NCBI RefSeq assembly: GCF_018100805.1 | Contig: NZ_JAGJEA010000001.1 | Span: forward strand, 434,001 to 498,000 | Direction of reading: 5' to 3' | DNA length: 64,000 bases | Source of the DNA: Aquimarina sp. MMG016 | GTDB taxonomy: Bacteria; Bacteroidota; Bacteroidia; Flavobacteriales; Flavobacteriaceae | Shown: positions 53,071 to 61,228 of the stretch, in pieces | Layout of the letters: each line of letters starts with the position of its first letter | How positions within the stretch are numbered: the first letter of the stretch is position 1 | The notes under the pieces: generated by a model | The model's database searches: none | Seen by the model: only the letters and a program-made list of their open reading frames with translations | Told to the model about the DNA's origin: nothing | Position numbers and translations under genes: made by a program

Positions 53071-53098
53071 GGAAACTTTTAATGTTTTTAAAGTTTCC
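53071..53098. promoter_or_regulatory. Candidate TetR operator
   Basis: GGAAACTTT (53071-53079) and AAAGTTTCC (53090-53098) form a perfect 9-bp inverted repeat with a 10-base centre. It lies directly before the -7 element of the TetR gene, where the -33 element should be. A related half-site, GTTTCCTCTT at 53006-53015, repeats 53093-53102 as a direct repeat. Both features suggest autoregulation by the TetR protein. Confidence 0.65.
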
Positions 53099-53103
53099 TC
53101 TTG

Positions 53104-53111
53104 TACATTTG
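53104..53111 (+). promoter_or_regulatory. -7 promoter element of the tetR-efflux operon
   Basis: TACATTTG is a perfect TAnnTTTG match, 22 bases before the ATG at 53134 and 5 bases after the operator-like repeat. Confidence 0.65.
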
Positions 53112-53133
53112 CACGAAATATTTAAGTCCCTTA

Positions 53134-53733
53134 ATGAAAGAAAAAATAATAGAGAAAGCGAATGATATGTTTTTAAACTTAGGTTTTAAGAGCGTTACTA
53201 TGGACGATCTTGCATCAGAAATGGGGATCTCTAAAAAAACTATCTATACTCACTTTCAGAACAAAACTAAGCTAGTAGAGGCTACAACCGATCACCTATT
53301 TTGTACAATAAGTGATGGTATAGATGCCATTTTAGAAGAAAAAAGAGAACCAATCGAAGAATTATATGCTATCAAAGCTTTCGTAATGTTCCACCTAAAA
53401 GATGAAAAAACATCGCCTCAATATCAGCTTCAGAAATACTACCCTAAAATACACAACAATTTAAAGGTAAAGCAATTTGAAGCCATGCAAGAATGTGTGA
53501 TCGAAAACCTGGAAAGAGGCATCAAAAAAGGGGTTTTTAGAGAAAACATAGATGTCGAAATTATATCGAGATTTTATTTTGTGGGAATGATAGGAATTAA
53601 GGATCAAGAAATGTTTCCGAGACAAGCATTCCCTGTATCAAAATTGATGACAGATTATCTAGAATACCATATACGAGGTATTGCTACTGAAAAAGGATTA
53701 AATATTTTAAACAATCTAACAAAAGAACAATAA
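53134..53733 (+). CDS. TetR-family transcription regulator
   Basis: 199 residues from the ATG at 53134; the TTG at 53101 that opens the frame lies upstream of the -7 element. The N-terminal helix-turn-helix reads MDDLASEMGISKKTIYTHF (about 25-43), and the rest is a helical ligand-binding domain. It is 3 bases before the TolC gene, so it heads the efflux operon and probably represses it through the inverted repeat upstream. Ligand unknown. Confidence 0.92.
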   Translation: MKEKIIEKANDMFLNLGFKSVTMDDLASEMGISKKTIYTHFQNKTKLVEATTDHLFCTISDGIDAILEEKREPIEELYAIKAFVMFHLKDEKTSPQYQLQKYYPKIHNNLKVKQFEAMQECVIENLERGIKKGVFRENIDVEIISRFYFVGMIGIKDQEMFPRQAFPVSKLMTDYLEYHIRGIATEKGLNILNNLTKEQ

Positions 53734-53736
53734 ATT

Positions 53737-55095
53737 ATGAGAAACAACCTTTGGTCATTTTGTTTCTTTTGCTTATTCTCATTATTAACTTTTGCCCAGG
53801 AAACTCCTGTTTCCTCGCAATATTCATTCACCTTGGATGAAGCGATAGAATTTGCATTAGAAAATAGTTACAAAGCAATTAATGCACGACGTGATGTTGC
53901 TAAAGCCTTAAAAAGAAAATGGGAAGCCACTGCAGAAGGTCTACCACAGATTGATGGCAAGATCGATTATCAAAATCAACTAAAACAACCCGTGACTGTT
54001 TTACCTGGAGAGGTAGTAGGTGAAGAACCCGGTACATTCGTTCCAGTAATTTTTGGAGTTAAACAACAAGCTACAGCAACAGCTACATTAAGTCAAACTA
54101 TTTTTGACGGTTCCTACCTAGTTGGGGTCGAAGCTGCTAAAAGCTTTTTGCAATTCAGCAATGATTCAGAAGAAAAAGCACAACTAGAGGTACGAAAAAG
54201 TGTTATCAATGCTTATGGTAGTGTTTTAGTTTCTGAGGAAAGTGTAAAAATCCTTCAAAACAATCAGAAAACTTTACAAAAGAATTATGATGAGGCTAAA
54301 AAAACTTTCGAAAATGGTTTAAACGAAGAGGAAGATGTAGAACAGTTACAAATAACTTTGCTTCAAACCACTAATCAGTTAAACAATGCAAAACGCCAGG
54401 AAAAAATTGCTTTGCAGATGTTTAATCTGACTATAGGAGTAGATGTAAACTCTAACACCGTTTTATCAGATGATCTTGATAGCTTAACAATGAAAAATAT
54501 CGATCGTTCAGCCACAACTTCTAATTTTAACATAGAAAATAATGTAGATTACAAATTAGCCTATTTGTTTACCGAACAAAGAAGACTTGAATTAAAACTG
54601 GAAAAAAGTAGAGCATTACCTTCTATATCTGCATTTATAAATTACGGTACTGCGGCTTTTGATAATGACTTTGTGTTTTTTGAAAATAGTACACCTTGGT
54701 TTCAATCTTCTATTTTAGGAGCAAGCATTAATATACCAATCTTTAGTTCCTTAAAAAGAAGCGCAAAAACACAGCAAGCCAAAATAGCGCTAGAGCAATC
54801 TAAAACTGACTTTATGGAAGCCCAACAGCAAATACAGCTTCAATATAACTCTACCGCTAGTGACTATCAGCTTGCTATAGAAACTTATGAAACCACAAAA
54901 CAGAATCTTGCATTAGCCGAAAGAATAGAAAACAAAAATCAAATTAAATATACAGAAGGACTGTCAAGTAGCTTAGAGCTAAGACAAGCGCAACTACAGT
55001 TATACGGCGTACAACAAGAAGTATTACAAGCTATGCTTGGTATTATAAACAAAAAAGCAGAATTAGAAACGATCATAAATACACCAAAAAATTAA
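53737..55095 (+). CDS. TolC-family outer-membrane efflux protein
   Basis: 452 residues, signal peptide ending LTFAQ (about 20). The two OEP repeats are seen with the long coiled helices (about 160-230 and 350-430) and the conserved AIEFALENSYKAINARRD start and SSSLELRQAQLQLYGVQQE near the end. It forms the outer-membrane duct of the tripartite pump with the next two gene products. Confidence 0.93.
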   Translation: MRNNLWSFCFFCLFSLLTFAQETPVSSQYSFTLDEAIEFALENSYKAINARRDVAKALKRKWEATAEGLPQIDGKIDYQNQLKQPVTVLPGEVVGEEPGTFVPVIFGVKQQATATATLSQTIFDGSYLVGVEAAKSFLQFSNDSEEKAQLEVRKSVINAYGSVLVSEESVKILQNNQKTLQKNYDEAKKTFENGLNEEEDVEQLQITLLQTTNQLNNAKRQEKIALQMFNLTIGVDVNSNTVLSDDLDSLTMKNIDRSATTSNFNIENNVDYKLAYLFTEQRRLELKLEKSRALPSISAFINYGTAAFDNDFVFFENSTPWFQSSILGASINIPIFSSLKRSAKTQQAKIALEQSKTDFMEAQQQIQLQYNSTASDYQLAIETYETTKQNLALAERIENKNQIKYTEGLSSSLELRQAQLQLYGVQQEVLQAMLGIINKKAELETIINTPKN

Positions 55096-55103
55096 TCACC
55101 ACT

Positions 55104-56267
55104 ATGAAAAAGTTACTTACTATAGTATCCATATCTATACTTATCATATCCTGTGGGCAAGACACTTCAAAATCTATTGATAAAGTTATCGAAAAAGGTA
55201 ACTTAACTGAAATACGTGCCAAAAGACAAGAGATTGTTGATAAACAGCAAGAAATTGCAGACCAGTTAAATACATTGGATAAAGCGATTGCTTCTTTAGA
55301 CACAGTTCAAAAACTTCCTTTAGTTACCACAATAACTGCTAAAGACACCTTGTTTAATCATTATTTAGAATTACAAGGAAATGTAGAAACCAAAAAGAAC
55401 ATTGTTTTATATCCTGAAACCCCTGGAACTTTAACTCGAGTATATGTTAAAGAAGGTCAACGTGTAACAAAAGGTCAGATTTTAGCTAGAATTGACGATG
55501 GAGGAATCAGCCAACAACTCTCACAAGCAGAAGTTGAAGCACAATTAGCCAAAACTACCTATGAACGTCAAAAAAAGTTATGGGAACAAAAAATAGGTTC
55601 AGAGATTAAATACTTGCAAGAAAAAGCCGGATACGAAGCAAAACAAAAAGCAGTTGATCAAATCAAAAGACAACTAGCCAAAACTACGGTAAATGCACCA
55701 TTTTCAGGCATCGTAGATAATGTGATGGCAGAACAAGGAAGCGTCGTTGGTAATCAGACAGAACTAATTCGTATCGTTAATCTGGATGATATGTATATAG
55801 AGACCGAAGTTCCTGAAAGTTATATTGCCACAATCACCGTTGGCAAAAAAGCTCAAGTCTATTTTCCTGTATTAGGAAAAACTATAGATACCAAAGTTCG
55901 TCAAGTAGGAAACTATATCAATCCTAACAATCGTTCTTTTACCGTGGAAGTAGCCGTTCCAAACAAAGAAGGAATCATTAAACCTAATCTTACAGCTAAA
56001 GTTAAGATCAACGATTACACTAGCGAGAAAGCCATTTTAATCCCGCAGAGCATTATTTCTGAAAACTCAGAAGGTGATCAGTACACCTATGTTACTTCAG
56101 GAAAAGATGCTAAAAATGTAGCTGAAGCTAAAAGAGTAATTGTACAAACGGGAAAAACACAAGGTGATTTGATTGAAATTCTTAATGGTATCAACAATGG
56201 AGATGATATCATTAGCGAAGGTGCCAGAAGTGTAAGAGATGGTCAAAAAGTAGAAATCATAAACTAA
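55104..56267 (+). CDS. RND efflux periplasmic adaptor (HlyD/AcrA family), lipoprotein
   Basis: 387 residues. Lipobox Cys17 (IISCGQD), then a coiled-coil start, a biotinyl-lipoyl half motif (PGTLTRVYVKEGQRVTKGQILARID, about 105-130), a helical hairpin and the second half (TTVNAPFSGIVDNVMAEQGSVVG, about 190-213), then beta-barrel and membrane-proximal domains. It links the TolC duct to the RND pump. 8 bases after tolC-like gene and 6 bases before the pump gene. Confidence 0.94.
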   Translation: MKKLLTIVSISILIISCGQDTSKSIDKVIEKGNLTEIRAKRQEIVDKQQEIADQLNTLDKAIASLDTVQKLPLVTTITAKDTLFNHYLELQGNVETKKNIVLYPETPGTLTRVYVKEGQRVTKGQILARIDDGGISQQLSQAEVEAQLAKTTYERQKKLWEQKIGSEIKYLQEKAGYEAKQKAVDQIKRQLAKTTVNAPFSGIVDNVMAEQGSVVGNQTELIRIVNLDDMYIETEVPESYIATITVGKKAQVYFPVLGKTIDTKVRQVGNYINPNNRSFTVEVAVPNKEGIIKPNLTAKVKINDYTSEKAILIPQSIISENSEGDQYTYVTSGKDAKNVAEAKRVIVQTGKTQGDLIEILNGINNGDDIISEGARSVRDGQKVEIIN

Positions 56268-56273
56268 AGCCTT

Positions 56274-59200
56274 ATGGAAAAAGTTAATAACAACAAAAAA
56301 GTAGATAAGGAGTTTAGATTATCCTCTTGGGCAATAGACAACCCAACAACTATCTATGTAATGATTGCTATATTTTTGGTATTAGGTCTTTCTGCATATT
56401 TCTCCATGCCAAGAGAAAACTTTCCGGAGATTAACGAAACCAAAATATACATAAGTGCCCCTTATCCCGGAAATACGGCCGAAGATGTTGAACGTTTGAT
56501 TGTAGATCCTCTCGAGGATAAATTAAAAAACGTAAGCGATGTAGTCGAAATTGTATCCACTTCTCAGGAAGATTATGCGATTATCACAGTAGAATTTGAT
56601 GAAGGGCTTACCATTCCAGAGGCAAAACAACGAGTAAAAGATGAAGTTGATTCTGAAAAAGCGAATGAAGATTGGCCAACCTTTAATAATGCTAAAGTAG
56701 AACCTGATGTTTTTGACTTAAGTATTTCTGAGGAAACCCCGATTATGAACATCAACATTACTGGTGATTATCCAGTTGACAAGCTAAAAGAATATGGAGA
56801 ATACCTCGAGGATGAGATTGAAGATCTTCTGGAGATCAAAAAAGTAGACATTCGTGGAGTTCAGGAAAAAGAAGTAGAAGTTGCAGTTGATATTTATAAG
56901 ATGATGGCTGCAAAGGTAAGCTTTGATGATGTCCTTAATACCATCAAGAATGGAAATGTAACCATGTCTGCCGGAAATATGATCACTAGTGGACAAAGAC
57001 GTACGATACGAATTCTGGGAGAAATTGATAGACCTACAGAATTAGATGATTTTGTAGTAAAATCCCAGGATGGAGCAGTATATTTAAGAGATATTGCAAA
57101 GGTTAGTTTTAAAGAAGAAGATCATACTACATATGCCAGGGAATTTGGAGATAATGTAGTAATGCTGGAAGTAAAAAAACGTTCTGGTAAAAATATGGTT
57201 GAAGCTGCTGAAAAGATAAATCTAATTGTAGAAGATGCTAAAGAAAATGTGTTTCCAACAGATCTTAATATCAGTATCGCTAATGATCAATCCTCAAAAA
57301 CCATTAATCAAGTAGATGACTTGGTAAACAACATTATTTTTGGGATTATATTGGTAGTAGGTGTTCTACAGTTCTTTTTAGGATTCAGAAATGCACTATT
57401 TGTCGGATTTGCAATCCCTATGTCTATGTTTATGTCCTTTATGATTTTATCCTTATTAGGATACACCATGAATACCATGATCTTATTTGCTCTAATTATG
57501 GGATTAGGAATGCTGGTAGATAATGGAATTGTGGTGGTAGAAAATGTATATCGTTTGATGGAAGAAGAGGGTATGTCTCGTATTGAAGCTGCCAAAAAAG
57601 GGATTGGTGAGATAGCGTTTCCTATTATTATTTCTACTGCAACTACCATTGCCGCATTTGTTCCTCTTGGGATGTGGCCAGGAGTAATGGGTGAGTTTAT
57701 GATTTATTTCCCTATAACACTTTCTGTAGTATTAGGATCCTCTTTATTTGTTGCCATTTTTATCAATTCTATGTTGGTATCAAGATTTATGGAAATTGGT
57801 GAAAAAGTATTAACCAGAAAGCAACTTATCCGTCTAAGTCTTATACTTGGAGGATTCGGGACTTTTATCTTAATATTTGGTGGACAGGTTCGAGGTCTAG
57901 GAAGCTTAATGATCTTTACGGCAATTATGTTTTGGTTGTATCGATATGCATTAAAAGGAGCAGCAAACTTCTTCCAAAGAAAGACTTTAGTTTGGTTAGA
58001 AACCAAATATCAAAACTTTTTAAGTTATGCACTAAAAGGTTGGAGAGCCTATGGGTTTGTTGCAGGCACTTTCTTATTGCTTTTTATCGTTTTTGCTATG
58101 TTTGGTGCTTCAGTAGGCAGTCAACGTACCAAAATAGAATTTTTCCCTGATAACAAACCTAATCAGATTATTGTTTATATCGAATATCCACAAGGTACAG
58201 ATATTGATAAAACCAATAAGATTACTGAGGATATTGAGAAAAGAGTATATGCTGTGATCAATGATCAGGAGTATGTTGAAGGAGATGATTATAACTTCTT
58301 AGTAGAAGCTGCAGTTTCTCAAGTCGGAGAAGGTGCAGGTAATCCTCAGACTGATGGAGGAAGTAACGCAGAAATGCCGCATCGCGCTAAAATTATAGCT
58401 GCAATGCGCGAATATAAATTTAGAAAAGGAAAAGATTCTGAAGTATTACGTCAACAGGTTCAAGAAGCATTAAAAGGAATTTATCCCGGAGTAGCCATTT
58501 CGGTAGAAAAAGATGCTGTCGGACCGCCAGCAGGATACCCTATTAATATTGAAATTGAAGGTAATGATTATGATGAGTTAATCAATATCGCAGAACAGAT
58601 GCGAAACTTTATTAATGAGAAAAACATTCCAGGAATTGAGGAATTAAAAATAGATGTTAATAAAGGGAAACCAGCAATGCAAGTAGTAGTAGATCGAGAA
58701 AAAGCTGGAGAACTTGGTGTTGCTGCCGGTCAGGTCGGTAATCAACTACGTCGTTCTATTTTTGGAGAAAAAGCTGGTGTCTATAAAAAAGATGGTGAAG
58801 ATTATGATATTTATGTGCGTTTTAATGAAGAAAACAGATATAACACCAATGCTATATTTAATCAAAATATCACCTTTAGAGATCAGGCATCTGGGCAAAT
58901 TAAGGAAATTCCGGTTTCTGCAGTTGCTAAACAGAAAAACACATCTTCTTTTAGTGCTGTAAAACATAAGGACACTAAGAGAGTAGTAACAGTATATTCT
59001 GGTTTACAACCTGGATATACTGATGCAGGAGCAATAGTATCTCAGATCCAAACCGAAATGGCAAGTTTTCCTAAACCCCCAAGAGGTGTAAAAATTGATT
59101 ATACTGGTCAGATTGAAGAGCAAAATAAGCAAATGGCATTTTTAATGGGTGCCTTCTTTGCAGGGCTTGGATTGATTATGCTATTATTAATATTTCAGTT

Positions 59201-59807
59201 TAGCTCTATTTCTAAGCCAACAATTATTATGATTGCTATTTTCTTAAGTTTTATTGGAGTATTTGGTGGTATTCTGATTACAGGAGCTGCTTTCGTAATT
59301 ATGATGACTATGATGGGGATTATATCTCTTGCAGGAATTGTGGTTAACAATGGGGTGGTACTACTGGATTATACTCAGCTCCTTATTGACCGTAAAAAAG
59401 TAGAGCTTGATGTTCCTGAAAACGAATTATTACCCAATGAAGAAGTTATGAAATTAATTATCCAGGGAGGTAGAGCTCGTTTAAGGCCAGTAATATTAAC
59501 TGCAATCACTACGGTATTAGGACTAATTCCTTTAGCCATAGGATTTAATATAGATTTCTTCTCTTTATTTAATACTGGAGATCCTAAAATTTATATGGGA
59601 GGAGACAATGTAATATTCTGGGGACCTTTAGCCTGGGCAGTAATCTATGGATTAATCATAGCTACCTTCCTAACACTTATTATTGTTCCTTGCCTATTCT
59701 TCATTGTACATCGGGTAAAAGTACGGTTTAGAAAAACTAGTGTTGCCAAAATCAGCGAAGAAGTTAACGATGAAGGTATCATTGCAGGTAACCCTGCAAC
59801 TACCTGA
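56274..59807 (+). CDS. RND multidrug efflux pump, AcrB/HAE1 family
   Basis: 1177 residues, about 120 more than AcrB; the extra residues lie mainly around 500-560 (a membrane-proximal insertion) and near 1080-1110. Twelve helices in two repeats. The family start is NPTTIYVMIAIFLVLGLSAYFSMPRENFPEI, and helix 4 contains the proton-relay acid pair in LVDNGIVVVENVYR (Asp). It exports substrates by proton motive force with its adaptor and TolC partner. Last gene of the tetR operon. Confidence 0.93.
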   Translation: MEKVNNNKKVDKEFRLSSWAIDNPTTIYVMIAIFLVLGLSAYFSMPRENFPEINETKIYISAPYPGNTAEDVERLIVDPLEDKLKNVSDVVEIVSTSQEDYAIITVEFDEGLTIPEAKQRVKDEVDSEKANEDWPTFNNAKVEPDVFDLSISEETPIMNINITGDYPVDKLKEYGEYLEDEIEDLLEIKKVDIRGVQEKEVEVAVDIYKMMAAKVSFDDVLNTIKNGNVTMSAGNMITSGQRRTIRILGEIDRPTELDDFVVKSQDGAVYLRDIAKVSFKEEDHTTYAREFGDNVVMLEVKKRSGKNMVEAAEKINLIVEDAKENVFPTDLNISIANDQSSKTINQVDDLVNNIIFGIILVVGVLQFFLGFRNALFVGFAIPMSMFMSFMILSLLGYTMNTMILFALIMGLGMLVDNGIVVVENVYRLMEEEGMSRIEAAKKGIGEIAFPIIISTATTIAAFVPLGMWPGVMGEFMIYFPITLSVVLGSSLFVAIFINSMLVSRFMEIGEKVLTRKQLIRLSLILGGFGTFILIFGGQVRGLGSLMIFTAIMFWLYRYALKGAANFFQRKTLVWLETKYQNFLSYALKGWRAYGFVAGTFLLLFIVFAMFGASVGSQRTKIEFFPDNKPNQIIVYIEYPQGTDIDKTNKITEDIEKRVYAVINDQEYVEGDDYNFLVEAAVSQVGEGAGNPQTDGGSNAEMPHRAKIIAAMREYKFRKGKDSEVLRQQVQEALKGIYPGVAISVEKDAVGPPAGYPINIEIEGNDYDELINIAEQMRNFINEKNIPGIEELKIDVNKGKPAMQVVVDREKAGELGVAAGQVGNQLRRSIFGEKAGVYKKDGEDYDIYVRFNEENRYNTNAIFNQNITFRDQASGQIKEIPVSAVAKQKNTSSFSAVKHKDTKRVVTVYSGLQPGYTDAGAIVSQIQTEMASFPKPPRGVKIDYTGQIEEQNKQMAFLMGAFFAGLGLIMLLLIFQFSSISKPTIIMIAIFLSFIGVFGGILITGAAFVIMMTMMGIISLAGIVVNNGVVLLDYTQLLIDRKKVELDVPENELLPNEEVMKLIIQGGRARLRPVILTAITTVLGLIPLAIGFNIDFFSLFNTGDPKIYMGGDNVIFWGPLAWAVIYGLIIATFLTLIIVPCLFFIVHRVKVRFRKTSVAKISEEVNDEGIIAGNPATT

Positions 59808-59833
59808 TATTTAGATTTGTAAAATTGAAAGAA

Positions 59834-59860
59834 AAAACGCCGCAGTAATTGCGGCGTTTT
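59834..59860. terminator. Terminator between the pump and susD
   Basis: AAAACGCCGCA (59834-59844) and TGCGGCGTTTT (59850-59860) form an 11-bp perfect stem with a 5-base loop. A-run and T-run on the two sides make it suitable for both convergent transcripts. Confidence 0.9.
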
Positions 59861-59881
59861 GATTTTTATAAAATTTAGATT

Positions 59882-61216
59882 TTATTGATTTTCAGATAAC
59901 GGAATAGGTAGTACATTAAAAACTTGATCTCCGGCTCTATCCAACGGTAATGTATCAGATAAATCATATCTTCTTAAATCAAACATTCTATGGTTTTCTG
60001 ACCATAAAGAATATCTTCTTTGGTTTAACATTTCTGTAGTAAGAGCAGCAGCGGTTTGCACTCCGCTATAATTTGCTAACCCAGCAGCATTACGAATTAC
60101 GTTCAATGCATCTTCTGCATCTTGTAAATTGTTAGCTAAAATGCTAGCTTCAGCATATACTAAGATTAATTCCTCATTTCTTATGATATCAATTGGATCA
60201 ACATTAGTAGCATACAGTCTAGTTTCGTGGGTACCAGTTAATCCATCTTGAACACTTGGATCCGTTCTTAGTGCAGCTTTTGTGGTTACTCTTGTATCAC
60301 CTGCCTCAGCTTCATTGATCCAACTATCGTGCACAACAATCTGGTCTCCATTACTAGCAGATGTAGGTGTGGAAGGCACTCTAAAAACAGGATTTGCACG
60401 ATCTCCACTACTTTGACTAAATACATGTTTAGGACCCAACTCGAGATCTCCAGTTAAATCAAAATATGAAGCAGTCAAAGCGGTCAAAGCATCACTACCA
60501 TTCTCATCATAAATCGCTGCTACTGCTGCTACTGCTCTATTGAATTGAGCGAATGTTGCAGGAGTACTAAATCCATCAAAACCATTACTTAAAGGAAAAG
60601 CAAATGAGCTTCCCGCATTATTCAAATTGGTATTTGCCTCATCCAACAAATTCCTCACTACTGTAATAGCTTGATCAAAATCTAAAACTGGTCCTAAATT
60701 ATTAGGGTCTGAAACATCTACTCTTGCCACTCCATATGATTTTAAAACTTGAATAAGCTCATATGCGACAAAAGTTTTTGCAAATCCTATATATCCTTCT
60801 CTTTCCTCTGCAGTAACTGATTCTGTATTATTAACGGCTCCTATAAGTAAATTTGCGTTTTTAATACATCGGTAACTACCATTCCATTGCGAAACACTAT
60901 AAAAAGCACTATTACTAAGTCGACCACCATTAGCTCCTAATACATCTCCTGTATTTCCCGGATCAGCATCAAACAAATACAATTCTCTAGCCATTGTTCC
61001 ACTTACAGTAACCTCTACACCCAATCCATTTCTTGAGGTTGACTCCAAACCTACCGCTAATTGATTCAATTGATCAATAGAAGCTCCTGATTCAACTCCT
61101 CCAATACTTGGTCCATTAGGGTCCACAACTTCATCAAATTCACAAGAAGTGAAAATCGTAAAGATAAAAGCCATGACCATTACTAATCTTAAACTTATTT
61201 TTGATATTTTTTTCAT
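59882..61216 (-). CDS. SusD-like nutrient-binding lipoprotein
   Basis: 444 residues. Lipobox Cys25 (FTSCEFDE). TPR-like helices of the SusD fold follow; recognisable segments are ELYLFDADPGNT, IGFAKTFVAYELIQVLKSYG, RNEELILVYAEASILANN and the C-terminal QRRYSLWSENHRMFDLRRYD. It lies 12 bases after the susC gene on the minus strand. It caps the SusC barrel and binds the ligand. The glycan or peptide cannot be predicted. Confidence 0.93.
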   Translation of the reverse strand: MKKISKISLRLVMVMAFIFTIFTSCEFDEVVDPNGPSIGGVESGASIDQLNQLAVGLESTSRNGLGVEVTVSGTMARELYLFDADPGNTGDVLGANGGRLSNSAFYSVSQWNGSYRCIKNANLLIGAVNNTESVTAEEREGYIGFAKTFVAYELIQVLKSYGVARVDVSDPNNLGPVLDFDQAITVVRNLLDEANTNLNNAGSSFAFPLSNGFDGFSTPATFAQFNRAVAAVAAIYDENGSDALTALTASYFDLTGDLELGPKHVFSQSSGDRANPVFRVPSTPTSASNGDQIVVHDSWINEAEAGDTRVTTKAALRTDPSVQDGLTGTHETRLYATNVDPIDIIRNEELILVYAEASILANNLQDAEDALNVIRNAAGLANYSGVQTAAALTTEMLNQRRYSLWSENHRMFDLRRYDLSDTLPLDRAGDQVFNVLPIPLSENQ

Positions 61217-61228
61217 GATTACTCTATC

